A stretch of 34,103 bases of DNA, taken from positions 1-34,103 of the forward strand of contig JAOZIF010000108.1 in the NCBI GenBank assembly GCA_026014495.1. The letters are read 5' to 3'. Position 1 is the stretch's first letter, and each line of letters starts with the position of its first letter. Shown in pieces: positions 18,836-28,191 of the stretch. Made by a program: the position numbers and the translations under genes. Origin of the DNA: Candidatus Bathyarchaeum sp. (lineage in GTDB: Archaea; Thermoproteota; Bathyarchaeia; Bathyarchaeales; Bathyarchaeaceae). The notes beneath the pieces were generated by a model. It was not told where the DNA came from and did no database searches. It was given only the letters and a program-made list of their open reading frames with translations.

Positions 18836-19504
18836 TTGGCTAAGAAAAGTTATGCCTGGTTTGAAAGAAGCCGAAGAACAAAACTGTTGGACCTAGCTCA
18901 AGAACAGATAACAACAGCTCTTGACACTGTTACTTTACTAAATCAAGCAATGAAAAAAGTTTCTAAAGCAAAAATCAACGATGCAAGGCAACATATCGAT
19001 AGGCTGTTCACAGTAGAAGAAGAAATCGATCATTTGCGAACTGAAGTTTTCAAAGAACTCTCAAAAGGAGCCGCCTTGTTTGCTGACTATCGCGAAGATC
19101 TTTTACACCTTGTGAAACGTCTCGACACGTTTGCAGATCATGTTAAGGACGCAGCACGATGCATAGTAATGATTGGAGACGCCCAGATTCCTAGTGAATT
19201 ATGGGAAAACGCAGTTCACATGACTTCAACTCTTGTAGATTGTGCAACTGCCCTTCGAGGTAGCATCGAAAATATCTCCGCAAATCCAACAGAGGCCATT
19301 AAAGGCGCCAAAAAAGTCGAGAACATCGAAGCTGGAATCGACAAACAATATCTTGAAACCAAATCTTTGTTCATTAAATACGCGGACCAGATGAACAGTG
19401 GAATTCTAATAATATTCGATGATATGATTGAATTCCTTGAAGAAGCTGCTGACATGTGTGCTGATACAGCTGACTATATTGTCACTCTAGCAAGCTTAGA
19501 GTAA
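18836..19504 (+). CDS. DUF47/PhoU-like protein (paralogue 1)
   Basis: VEEEIDHLRTEVFKEL...LLHLVKRLDTFADHVKDAARC...DDMIEFLEEAADMCADTADYIVTLA; TTG start after AAAGGAGGG. Confidence 0.88.
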   Translation: MAKKSYAWFERSRRTKLLDLAQEQITTALDTVTLLNQAMKKVSKAKINDARQHIDRLFTVEEEIDHLRTEVFKELSKGAALFADYREDLLHLVKRLDTFADHVKDAARCIVMIGDAQIPSELWENAVHMTSTLVDCATALRGSIENISANPTEAIKGAKKVENIEAGIDKQYLETKSLFIKYADQMNSGILIIFDDMIEFLEEAADMCADTADYIVTLASLE

Positions 19505-19533
19505 CCAAAAAGCAAAGAGTTGAAAAAACCAAG

Positions 19534-19555
19534 AGGCCACTCTAGTGGCTTTTTG
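19534..19555 (+). terminator. Hairpin plus T-run between DUF47 paralogues
   Basis: AGGCCAC-TCTA-GTGGCTTTTTG. Confidence 0.6.
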
Positions 19556-19731
19556 CTATTTTCCTCGCTTATAGTGATTTTAACCAGCCTTTCTGTTTTT
19601 GATTAGAACATTAAATTTTAAGAAAGGTTCGAGAACTTTTTGACTTATTCTTTAGAGAAAACTTAAGCGTGAATGTTTGCAATTTATTATTAGAACGTAT
19701 CTGAACGCCTATTGTTAAAGAGTGAGTATTT

Positions 19732-20394
19732 ATGGAAAGATGGTTTGCACGACGAAGAAAATCCAAAGTGCTGGAAATGGCGGATAGGCAGATGATTTTG
19801 GCTATTAACACAGTAATTGAGCTTGAGAAGTCTATTAATGCCGCCTTGCGAGGTAACAAACAAAAAGCCAAGGCGTCCTTCGACAACCTGTCATCTATAG
19901 AGCATGAAATTGACGAGCTTAGAAGACTAGTTTTTGAGGAACTTACCCGTGGAAGTCTTGAATCTAAAGACCGTGAAGACATTATGCACTTGGTGAAAAG
20001 GCTAGATCAGATGGCAGATCACGTAAAGGATGCCTCAAGAGCAGTTATTTTACTTTTAGAAGCACAAGTTCCAAAGGACATGTGGAAACAGTTCGCCGAA
20101 ACAGCCAAAGAACTGGTTGATTGCGCAACCACTTTACGTAAATCCATCGAACAGTTGGGAACCGACCCCGCGAAGGCTATGGAACTTGCAAAACAAATCG
20201 ATGTAATAGAAGGCAAAGTGGACAAGAAGTATTTGAAGTCAAAGGCGATGCTTCTTGAGTACTCTAAAGAGACTGACGCCGCAACCATACTGTTACTTAA
20301 GGACCTCATAGAGGAGATGGAGCATGTGGCTGATGCTTGCGATGATACGGCAGATTATGTTCGAATATTGACAGTTTCTAGGGATGCTCCATAG
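19732..20394 (+). CDS. DUF47/PhoU-like protein (paralogue 2)
   Basis: IEHEIDELRRLVFEEL...IMHLVKRLDQMADHVKDASRA...LIEEMEHVADACDDTADYVRIL; clearly paralogous to the 18836-19504 product. Confidence 0.88.
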   Translation: MERWFARRRKSKVLEMADRQMILAINTVIELEKSINAALRGNKQKAKASFDNLSSIEHEIDELRRLVFEELTRGSLESKDREDIMHLVKRLDQMADHVKDASRAVILLLEAQVPKDMWKQFAETAKELVDCATTLRKSIEQLGTDPAKAMELAKQIDVIEGKVDKKYLKSKAMLLEYSKETDAATILLLKDLIEEMEHVADACDDTADYVRILTVSRDAP

Positions 20395-20451
20395 GTCTCT
20401 TTTTTCTTTTTTGAACTAGACCTATTTACAAAAATAGTTTGTTACTTTGTT

Positions 20452-20859
20452 TCACACAGAAGTGAATGTGTTTTTTATCCACTCTGCAATTTCATTTCTT
20501 ACCTGTTTGACCTCTTTTATTATTTCTTCTTCAGAACCTACGACTTGGGCTGGGTCTTTAAATGATTGATGAATGATTGTGTCTCCAGGAAAGAATGGAC
20601 ATGTCTCTCTAGCTCCATCACATACTGTTACTACATAGTCAAACTTTTCTCCACGGAACTCTTCAATGCTCTTTGACCTGTTTCCCGAGATATCTATTCC
20701 AATTTCAGCCATTGCCCTGACAACATAGGGATTAACTTTAGTTGGACTCACACCAGCACTGTAAGCCTTGTACCTGTCTCCATAGAATGCGTTAAGGATT
20801 CCTTCTGCCATTTGAGAACGGGCAGAATTGTGGGTGCAAAGAAAAAGAACTCTCTTCAT
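20452..20859 (-). CDS. arsC: ArsC-type (LMW-PTP fold) arsenate reductase / protein tyrosine phosphatase
   Basis: VLFLCTHNSARSQMAEGILN...YSAGVSP; FDYVVTVCDGARETCPFFPG. Confidence 0.9.
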   Translation of the reverse strand: MKRVLFLCTHNSARSQMAEGILNAFYGDRYKAYSAGVSPTKVNPYVVRAMAEIGIDISGNRSKSIEEFRGEKFDYVVTVCDGARETCPFFPGDTIIHQSFKDPAQVVGSEEEIIKEVKQVRNEIAEWIKNTFTSV

Positions 20860-21008
20860 TTAATCACCAACCACTGAGCTTAATTTTTTATGCTTAATTC
20901 GTGTTTTAGGGACCAAGAGCTTGTTGTACATTGAACACAAGAACAGCAGTTATAAATAAACTCTTTATGCATAACTTATGTTATACAAGACTCTTGAGGA
21001 CGGTTAAC

Positions 21009-21473
21009 TTGTCTGAAACCACTTTGCGTGTATCTAAAATCAGAGATGGCACAGTGATAGACCACATCACTGCTGGGCATGCCTTAGAGGTGTTAAAGAT
21101 TTTGGGAATAACGGATCATGTCAAAAGTGTTGTTACTGTTGGTATGAATGTGCCCAGCAAAACGTTGGGTTTGAAGGATATGGTTAAGATTGAGGGAAGA
21201 GAACTAAAGTCTGAAGAAGTAGACAGGATAGCTTTGTTGTCTCCCCACGCAAGCATAAACATCATCAGAAACTACAATGTTGTAGACAAGCAATTGGTCA
21301 GGTTGCCTAAAGTGATACGTGAAACAGTCAAGTGTGCGAATCCCATGTGTGTCTCAAACAGCAAAGAACCCGTAAAATCTACTTTTTATGTGGACAACGA
21401 AGAACCCCTTCGTTTAAGATGCCATTACTGCGGATACATCATGGAAAAACAAGACATCCACAAACAGTTTTAA
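21009..21473 (+). CDS. pyrI: Aspartate carbamoyltransferase regulatory chain
   Basis: [29 protein letters not shown]; Zn ligands CANPMC...CHYC. TTG at 21009 preceded by GAGGA; the track start 20931 adds a non-conserved leader. Confidence 0.93.
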   Translation: MSETTLRVSKIRDGTVIDHITAGHALEVLKILGITDHVKSVVTVGMNVPSKTLGLKDMVKIEGRELKSEEVDRIALLSPHASINIIRNYNVVDKQLVRLPKVIRETVKCANPMCVSNSKEPVKSTFYVDNEEPLRLRCHYCGYIMEKQDIHKQF

Positions 21474-21513
21474 CCTCATTTCTGTGAGCATTAATGAAAG
21501 ACCAACTTTTTTG

Positions 21514-21571
21514 GTAACATGGTTTTTTATTACTAAATAGTAACATTTATATAAAAAAACCTGCATGTTAC
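21514..21571. promoter_or_regulatory. Cluster of three GTAACAT elements flanking a TATA-like box upstream of the HTH-hsp20 operon
   Basis: GTAACAT at 21514-21520 and 21540-21546, ATGTTAC at 21565-21571; TTACTAAATAGTAA palindrome; TTTATATAAA between them. Confidence 0.6.
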
Positions 21572-21597
21572 TTCTAGGTAATAAAGGACGAGGTACC

Positions 21598-22011
21598 ATG
21601 AGCCTAAAACTACAGCTATTACGTAACGGAAAAATAATCCTTGAAGTACCCCTGTCACCAATGGACTGGCCAAAAGACCAACTTGCAACAGAATTTAAAG
21701 CATTCGAAGAAGACTTCCAAAAATTCTCTAACATGTTCGACGCACTATCCAACCAAACCCGACTAAAAATGATGAGAATGCTAGTGGAGGAAGAAGACAG
21801 TACAATGAACTTCGCAGACTTCATGAAAGACTTGGATTTGAACCCAAAAACCGTGTGGGAAAACTCAAGAAAACTAAGTGACGGTGGATTCCTAACAAAA
21901 ACCGGAAGAGGAACATACCGCTGCTCCGAATTCGGGCAATCAGCTTTCATAACATTGAGCCTCGCCTTGCGTCGGCTACTAGAGTCTTTAGAGGAAATAG
22001 AAAATATTTAG
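21598..22011 (+). CDS. ArsR-like winged-helix transcriptional regulator
   Basis: FDALSNQTRLKMMRMLVEEEDSTMNFADFMKDLDLNPKTVWENSRKLSDGGFLTKTGRGTYRCSEFG. Internal ATG 21598 with SD GGACGAGG preferred over 21565. Confidence 0.8.
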   Translation: MSLKLQLLRNGKIILEVPLSPMDWPKDQLATEFKAFEEDFQKFSNMFDALSNQTRLKMMRMLVEEEDSTMNFADFMKDLDLNPKTVWENSRKLSDGGFLTKTGRGTYRCSEFGQSAFITLSLALRRLLESLEEIENI

Positions 22012-22024
22012 GAGGTGAAAGACA

Positions 22025-22624
22025 CTGTCAGAAGAAAACCGATGGTCTCGATGGTTTAATAGAAAATCACCATTTTCTGAAGCAGACTTTTTTGGCATAA
22101 ACGAAACCTTCAAAGAAATGGAAGAGACAATCGCAAAAGAGTTCGAAGAACTATCTAAGCGAGCACCAGAAGACCTTCACAGAGAACAAACTTTACCCGA
22201 CGGAACTAAAGTACAAAGCTTTGGACCATTTGTCTACGGATACAGCGTAACAGTGGGTCCAGACGGAAAACCAAACGTAAAAGAGTTTGGAAATTTCAAA
22301 GCAGAAACTAGACTTGGAAAACCACACATGGATGTCAAAGAAAAACGGGAACCCTTAGCAGACGTTATCGATGCTGACGACAAAGTCAAGGTAATAGTTG
22401 AACTGCCCGGTGTCGAGAAAGACAAAATCAACCTTTCTGGAACAGATGACACCTTAACAATTTCTGTTGACACTCCTGAACGAAAATACTTCAAAGAAGT
22501 TAAACTGCCTGCAAAGGTAGACTCAAAAAAGGCGACATCAAAATACAAGAACGGCGTCTTAGACATCACTGTTCCCAAAAAGAAACAAAAGAACACCAAA
22601 AGCGAGACCATAAAAATAGAATAA
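22025..22624 (+). CDS. Hsp20/alpha-crystallin small heat-shock protein (probable CTG start)
   Basis: Alpha-crystallin domain (DVIDADDKVKVIVELPGVEKDKINLSGTDDTLTISVDTPERKYFKEVKLPAKVDSKKATSKYKNGVLDITVPKK). The frame is open from a TGA at 22016-22018; CTG at 22025 sits 6 nt after GGAGGTGA. Confidence 0.85.
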   Translation: MSEENRWSRWFNRKSPFSEADFFGINETFKEMEETIAKEFEELSKRAPEDLHREQTLPDGTKVQSFGPFVYGYSVTVGPDGKPNVKEFGNFKAETRLGKPHMDVKEKREPLADVIDADDKVKVIVELPGVEKDKINLSGTDDTLTISVDTPERKYFKEVKLPAKVDSKKATSKYKNGVLDITVPKKKQKNTKSETIKIE

Positions 22625-22755
22625 AAACGTCTCCCTCTTTTTATTTTGTTACATAACTTGTTGAATAATTACTGAATTTTCGACACACTTTCATCTGCGT
22701 ATTGCTGCATCAAAAAATCAACCGATTTTTTCATCTAACTTCGGCAACTTACAAA

Positions 22756-24198
22756 CTACCTGTGCCTTTCTAAAATCCTTCCCTGATGTCTGCTTTTCAA
22801 AGAAGGCTTTTGGTCACTGTAACCCAAAAACAGCATGCACGCCAAAACATAATGCTTCCCAATCCCGTAATTCGCTTTAATCGTCTTTTCTTGATTTAGA
22901 TTAACCGAAGCCCAGCAAGATTTCAAACCCAAACTTTCAGCAACTAACATCATGTTCATCATTGCACAAGCAGTATCTTGCCAAACAAACCGTTCTGTCC
23001 ACTTTTCGCGTGGAAGGCTTGAAGAATCGTAAAGAACAAGGACCGCTTTATCAGGTAAACTGTTCTTAAACCAAGGACTAGTGTTTTGGCAAACAAACTT
23101 GATGTCCTTTCGGCTAGATAGCACTTTAAACTTAGTTGCTTGCAAATTAGCAGCCGAAGGAGCATAAACGCCAGCCTCTAAAATTTTAGAGATTTTCTCG
23201 GACTCAACCTTGGAGTTATTCCATTTTCTAATACTGCGCCTAGATTTAATTAACCCTAAAATTGTACTTTCTTTAGAAGAAGAAACAGGAGAAGCATCAA
23301 GCTCAGAAAAAACTAGCTCCCTGAAACCTTTAAAGTAACTTGGATAATCCACAGCCAACGAGACCTTTGTTTTATTTTGGATTTTTCCACTCACCACTTC
23401 AAAAGGAGTCTTTGTAAGATAAGCAAACACACATCCATGAAACCTGTCAGTAATCACCAGTTCAAAACGCTGAAAAAACTCTAACCTATCATAAATCGTC
23501 TTTTCACGGTTAGCGTCAGTAATGTCATGTTCAGAAACCTGAGTGTCACAAATAAATGCACTCTGAAATCTGGTTCTAATTCGCTTTTTAAGAATTAGAT
23601 TAAAAATCAGATTAAACGGCTTCCGCACACCACGTCTATCCAACCGTCTGTGAAGTTGAGGTCGAATTGAACTCTCTTTATCCGAACGCAATACAACAAG
23701 CGTACCCCTACGAACACATCCACTAGGCTTAGGTGGCTTCAAACTGAACACAAAGTCAGGAAAAAACTCGACACGACAACCAAAATTATTTCGAAGCAAC
23801 TCTGTGCTTTCTTCTGACCTACACAAAAGCAGCAAGTTACGTTTATCGCTGAAAAATATTTTATCAGCTTCAAAATTTGCATTACTTTTGTAGCACACAC
23901 TCACAGGCAACTGGACTACTCTATTATTTGGATACGTTTCAATGATCCGTTTTCTTATTTCGTGCCAACCTGTGTGCTTGTAAAGGTCTCCAAAATCTCC
24001 GCTACTATGAATAAAAATCAAGTCGTCACTTTTGACATCTTCTAGAAAAAACTCTTCGGCCTCGGTTCTGTAAAAACGCTTAACCTCATAGTCGCTAAAA
24101 TGTTCACCCAACAACCGCTCAATAGCCAAAGTTTGAGCATGGTCTCCAACACTGTGGCTGCTCGGAGGAAAACAACCAATCCAAAAAATCTTACTCAT
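22756..24198 (-). CDS. Fusion: polysaccharide pyruvyl transferase-like (N-term) + nitroreductase-like (C-term)
   Basis: N-term GCFPPSSHSVGDHAQTLAIERLL...DLIFIHSSGDFGDLY...ELVITDRFHGCVFAYLTKTPFEVV; C-term ILGLIKSRRSIRKWNNSKVESEKISKILEAGVYAPSAANLQATKFKV...WQDTACAMMNMMLVAESLGLKSCWAS. Confidence 0.88.
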   Translation of the reverse strand: MSKIFWIGCFPPSSHSVGDHAQTLAIERLLGEHFSDYEVKRFYRTEAEEFFLEDVKSDDLIFIHSSGDFGDLYKHTGWHEIRKRIIETYPNNRVVQLPVSVCYKSNANFEADKIFFSDKRNLLLLCRSEESTELLRNNFGCRVEFFPDFVFSLKPPKPSGCVRRGTLVVLRSDKESSIRPQLHRRLDRRGVRKPFNLIFNLILKKRIRTRFQSAFICDTQVSEHDITDANREKTIYDRLEFFQRFELVITDRFHGCVFAYLTKTPFEVVSGKIQNKTKVSLAVDYPSYFKGFRELVFSELDASPVSSSKESTILGLIKSRRSIRKWNNSKVESEKISKILEAGVYAPSAANLQATKFKVLSSRKDIKFVCQNTSPWFKNSLPDKAVLVLYDSSSLPREKWTERFVWQDTACAMMNMMLVAESLGLKSCWASVNLNQEKTIKANYGIGKHYVLACMLFLGYSDQKPSLKSRHQGRILERHR

Positions 24199-24302
24199 TT
24201 CAGTGTCACCAAAGCAGAATCATCCACAAAATAAATCAATAAACCCACCAAACGAAAAAAGGTAACATCCATCAAGAATATAAAACTAACCAACGCATAG
24301 TT

Positions 24303-24329
24303 ATTCTGTGTATCTAATTATCACAGAAT
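24303..24329. promoter_or_regulatory. 8-bp perfect inverted repeat in a divergent intergenic region
   Basis: ATTCTGTG (24303-24310) N11 CACAGAAT (24322-24329), between the fusion gene and the Lsm gene. Confidence 0.5.
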
Positions 24330-24484
24330 TGGAAAAACGTTCCATTCTTTTTTGAACTATACATAATACACGCGACTTCAGAAACCAAAATAGAGTAAAA
24401 ACCATGAATAGCCAGTAGATACCTTTAAATCGTTACGTCAAAACCTATAAACGATACAAAACTAAAGTTTACGAGAGGATTCAT

Positions 24485-24712
24485 ATGAGCGAAATGGCCA
24501 CCAAAATCCTGGAAGAGAGCCTCGGCAAAATAGTTCTAGTACGATTAAGAGGCGGAAAGAAACTACGAGGAAAACTCAAAGGCTTTGATCAGCACCTCAA
24601 CTTGGTGTTAGATGAAACAGACGACACAACAGACGTAGAAAACATGAAAAAACTTGGAGCCATCATAGTCCGTGGCGACAACGTGGTAATAATTTCTCCT
24701 CCACCAAGGTGA
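24485..24712 (+). CDS. Archaeal Sm-like (LSm) RNA-binding protein
   Basis: LGKIVLVRLRGGKKLRGKLKGFDQHLNLVLDETDD...LGAIIVRGDNVVIISP (Sm1/Sm2 motifs). Confidence 0.95.
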   Translation: MSEMATKILEESLGKIVLVRLRGGKKLRGKLKGFDQHLNLVLDETDDTTDVENMKKLGAIIVRGDNVVIISPPPR

Positions 24713-24719
24713 TATAAAA

Positions 24720-24917
24720 TTGGGAAAAACAAGCAAAGGTACATCATCTTTTGGTAGACGCGCTCACAAGGTTTTACATATCCGTTGTAGACGCTGTGGC
24801 CGAAGAGGCTATAATGTAAAACAGAAAAAGTGTGCAGCATGCGGATACGGTGAATCTGCAAAGATAAGAAGATATTCGTGGCAGACAAAAACCCTAAACA
24901 GGGCCAGACTACTCTAG
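24720..24917 (+). CDS. rpl37e: Ribosomal protein L37e
   Basis: GKTSKGTSSFGRRAHKVLHIRCRRCGRRGYNVKQKKCAACGYG; TTG start. Confidence 0.95.
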   Translation: MGKTSKGTSSFGRRAHKVLHIRCRRCGRRGYNVKQKKCAACGYGESAKIRRYSWQTKTLNRARLL

Positions 24918-24931
24918 TCTGCCTTTTTTTG
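24905..24931 (+). terminator. Hairpin-poly(T) terminator overlapping the L37e stop codon
   Basis: CAGACTA-CTC-TAGTCTG followed by CC and T8; TAG stop at 24915-24917 lies in the stem. Confidence 0.7.
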
Positions 24932-24966
24932 TTTCAATATTTTTTTTTAAAAAAAGAAAGAAAAAA

Positions 24967-24990
24967 TACGAAGAATTTTATTTCTTCGTA
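24967..24990 (-). terminator. Hairpin overlapping the acs stop codon, convergent to the L37e terminator
   Basis: TACGAAGAA (24967-24975) / TTCTTCGTA (24982-24990), 9-bp perfect arms; T-rich on the minus strand downstream; stop at 24978-24980 is in the loop. Confidence 0.6.
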
Positions 24991-26906
24991 ATTCTTTGGA
25001 ATTCTTCGAATGCCTGTTTTGCCTCTTCTACAGAAGCTTTGTCTTCTAAGGTCGAGATGTCACCTATTGACTGTCCAGCAACGAGCGCTTTTAGTACTCT
25101 TCGCATGATTTTGCCGCTTCTTGTCTTTGGAAGTTTTGTGACAAAGTATATGTTTTCAGGAGTCGCGAGTGGACCAACAGTTTTTCTCATGTGTGTTCTC
25201 AATTCTTTTGCGAGTTCGTCACTTGGATTATTTCCCTGTTTCAGGACAGCGAAGACAACAATTGTTTCTCCTTTAATTTCGTGTGGTTTGCTTGCTACTG
25301 CTGCTTCTGCTACTGCTGGGTGTGAAACCATTGCGCTTTCAAGTTCCACCGTTCCAAGTCTGTGTCCTGCGACCTTCAACACTTCGTCTGCTCTGCCTAG
25401 AAGCCATAGGTATCCGTCCTCATCTTTCATGCAGTAGTCTCCGGCGTAGTATGCGCCTGGGAATCTTGTCCAGTATGTTTCTTTGAATCGCTCTGGGTCC
25501 TTATAGACGGTTAATGCCATTCCTGGCCATGGTTTCTTGATTACGATATAGCCTCTTACTCCTTCAGGTACTGGTTTTCCATCTTCATCTACTATTGCTA
25601 CGTCGATGCCTGGAAGTGGGTATGTTGCTGAGCCTGGTTTCAGGGGGACTAGTCCTATTCCTGGTGCTGGAGAAATCATTATTCCTCCTGTTTCTGTTTG
25701 CCACCAAGTGTCCACGATTGGGCATCGTTCTCCGCCTATGTTTTTGAAGTACCACATCCACGCCTCTGGGTTGATGGGTTCTCCAACGCTTCCTAGAATT
25801 GATAAGCTGCTTAGGTCATGTTTTTTGACCCATTCTTCGCCAAGGCGCATGAACATTCGTATTGCTGTTGGCGAGGTGTAGAGGGTTGTTATTTTATATT
25901 CTTCGATTATCTGCCACCATCGGTCTGGTTCAGGGTAGTCTGGGGCGCCTTCATACATGACTATTGATGCGCCATTTAGAAGGGGTGCGTAGACTATGAA
26001 GCTGTGTCCGGTGACCCATCCTATGTCGGCGTTGCACCAGTACACGCTGTCCTCTTGGATATTGAAAACCGATTTGTAGACTGAATTAATGTAAACCAAG
26101 TAGCCTCCTGTGCTGTGAACTATGCCTTTTGGTTTTCCAGTAGTTCCAGACGTGTACAGAATAAAGAGTGGATGAGTGCTTTCGACGGGCAATGGTGCTA
26201 CCTGTTTTTCTATATGTTTCACGGTATCATGATACCAGACATCTCTTCCTTCTTTCATGTTGACTTTGTGGCCTGTTCTCTTTACAACTAATACGTTCTT
26301 TACTGACGGCGTGTTTTCTACTGCTTCATCAACTATTTGTTTCAATTCAATGATTTTTCCTCTTCTGAAGCCACCGTCTGCTGTTATTACGACATTAGCT
26401 TCAGTGTGGTTTATTCTGTCTGCGAGCGCCTGTGAACTGAATCCAGAAAAGACAACAGTGTGTATTGCGCCTAGTCTGGCACATGCCAACATGGCTATGG
26501 GCAGTTCAACTATCATTGGTAAATAGAATGCTACGCGGTCTCCATCCTTTACACCCATTTTCTGGAGAGCAGCAGCTAGTTTGTTCACTTCTTTGTAGAG
26601 CTGCAAATAACTTAGAGTTTTTTCTTCGCCATTTTCGCCAACCCAATATATGGCGACTTTGTTTCGTCTCCAGTTTTTCAGGTGCTTATCAACACAAAGA
26701 TATGAGGCATTTAGCATACCGCCGGGGAACCATTTTGCGAATGGTGCATCCCAATCGAGCACGTGATCCCATGTGCTGAACCAATCAAGTTTTCTTGCTT
26801 CATTTTCCCAAAATTCTTCAATATTATCTAAAGATTTTTTATATGTGTCCATATACCGTTTTATTGGCCAGTATTTCAATTCAACTGGAAGTGAGTCTGT
26901 TTTCAT
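24978..26906 (-). CDS. acs: Acetyl-CoA synthetase (AMP-forming)
   Basis: [57 protein letters not shown] at 26906 preferred over the 26957 track start. Confidence 0.96.
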   Translation of the reverse strand: MKTDSLPVELKYWPIKRYMDTYKKSLDNIEEFWENEARKLDWFSTWDHVLDWDAPFAKWFPGGMLNASYLCVDKHLKNWRRNKVAIYWVGENGEEKTLSYLQLYKEVNKLAAALQKMGVKDGDRVAFYLPMIVELPIAMLACARLGAIHTVVFSGFSSQALADRINHTEANVVITADGGFRRGKIIELKQIVDEAVENTPSVKNVLVVKRTGHKVNMKEGRDVWYHDTVKHIEKQVAPLPVESTHPLFILYTSGTTGKPKGIVHSTGGYLVYINSVYKSVFNIQEDSVYWCNADIGWVTGHSFIVYAPLLNGASIVMYEGAPDYPEPDRWWQIIEEYKITTLYTSPTAIRMFMRLGEEWVKKHDLSSLSILGSVGEPINPEAWMWYFKNIGGERCPIVDTWWQTETGGIMISPAPGIGLVPLKPGSATYPLPGIDVAIVDEDGKPVPEGVRGYIVIKKPWPGMALTVYKDPERFKETYWTRFPGAYYAGDYCMKDEDGYLWLLGRADEVLKVAGHRLGTVELESAMVSHPAVAEAAVASKPHEIKGETIVVFAVLKQGNNPSDELAKELRTHMRKTVGPLATPENIYFVTKLPKTRSGKIMRRVLKALVAGQSIGDISTLEDKASVEEAKQAFEEFQRITKK

Positions 26907-27246
26907 ACCATCACCTATCCATATCTTTTGCGAGCGAACACAAAATATTACGTCCATATATCTTTTATGGCGTCAATTCGTGAAAATACATGGCTTTTTA
27001 GAGTTTACTTCTGTTTTTCTATTTATTATATTGCATTTTTTTCTAAAATATTGAATTATCTATGACATTCCACAATCTTTGTTGTTGTTTTTGTGTTTGT
27101 TAATCGACAATTGCAGTTTTTAGCATGTTACTGCTTGCTCTTGCCGATTCCTTTTTTAAAATAATAATCTTTGAGAATCAAATGCCGTCAATCTTTTCGA
27201 ATGGTGGCATTTGGCTTCATATTACTCATTTTGTTAGCCGTATTCT

Positions 27247-28044
27247 TTATTGTATGTGTACTTCTTTGGCTTGGCTCCATAGTGATTCAAAATAGTTCCT
27301 AACTATTTCGATAAGTTCTGTGCTGTCTGAATATAATACGCAATCTTCTTCTAAACCGCCCTCTTTTGGTGCAATGACGATATGCACCTCTTTTTCGTCA
27401 ATTATTGCTATTTTCGGAGTTATTTTGGGAATGTACCTGATTTCGAAGTGCGGAGACTTAGCCGAGAAATCTTCCAAATGTTTTATCGTTTTGGGGTCTT
27501 TCGGTTTTGCAATGATGTGCCTAGTTTTCACTCCCTTTTGGATAGCTTGTTCGAAACATTCTGGATAGTTGGTTATTACATAAAAAAGCCTCATGTCCGT
27601 AGCAATCGCGTCGACACTTTCTTGAGCTTTTAGAATTGCTTTAGCTGCAAGCTTGAGAGGTTTTTTTGTTTGGGGGATAAGAGTGAATGTTGGATGTACC
27701 CATTCAAGCGTGTTTGGTATGCTTGTTTTTTGGAACTTGTTTAATTCTTCTGCTTTAGCTCTTAATTTTGAAATATCCTTTTTTTTATTGTTAAACAAAA
27801 TTGAGGTAGCTTCCCGTAACGGAATCGCCCGGTACCTTGTTGGTCTTGATATTATTTTTTGAATCAACCCTAATTCATGCAATTCTTTTGCTACTCGATA
27901 GATGTCTTGACGTGCCAGTTTGGAATAGTCACGAGCTTCTTTTGCTGTTGCAGTTCCTAAGCACACTAGGGCAAAGTAAACCCTTGCTTGCAACTGAGTA
28001 AGTCCTAACTCTACTAGTGTCTGTATTTGTTTCTCTCCAACCAT
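27247..28044 (-). CDS. TrmB-family transcriptional regulator
   Basis: LVELGLTQLQARVYFALVCLGTATAKEARDYSKLARQDIYRVAKELHELGLIQKIISRPTRYRAIPLREA; C-terminal PLD-like half. Confidence 0.88.
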   Translation of the reverse strand: MVGEKQIQTLVELGLTQLQARVYFALVCLGTATAKEARDYSKLARQDIYRVAKELHELGLIQKIISRPTRYRAIPLREATSILFNNKKKDISKLRAKAEELNKFQKTSIPNTLEWVHPTFTLIPQTKKPLKLAAKAILKAQESVDAIATDMRLFYVITNYPECFEQAIQKGVKTRHIIAKPKDPKTIKHLEDFSAKSPHFEIRYIPKITPKIAIIDEKEVHIVIAPKEGGLEEDCVLYSDSTELIEIVRNYFESLWSQAKEVHIQ

Positions 28045-28060
28045 TGCAGTCTCCTCTCCT

Positions 28061-28078
28061 GCAAAAAGGAATTTTTGC
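28061..28078. promoter_or_regulatory. 7-bp perfect inverted repeat just upstream of the TrmB-family gene
   Basis: GCAAAAA-GGAA-TTTTTGC. Confidence 0.4.
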
Positions 28079-28191
28079 TGTATAGCATCATGGTCTTATT
28101 TGTATCTTGTGTCAGTTTGGGGACTTACGGTCACCCTATTAAATATCTATCTTTTGTAAGGCTCTAATCAAAAAAAGGAGAAAAAAATCAA

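Noticed and set aside
24331-24343. GGAAAAACGTTCC resembling an NrpR operator (GGAA-N6-TTCC)
   Set aside because: Spacer is 5 rather than 6 nt and neighbouring genes have no nitrogen link; likely chance.
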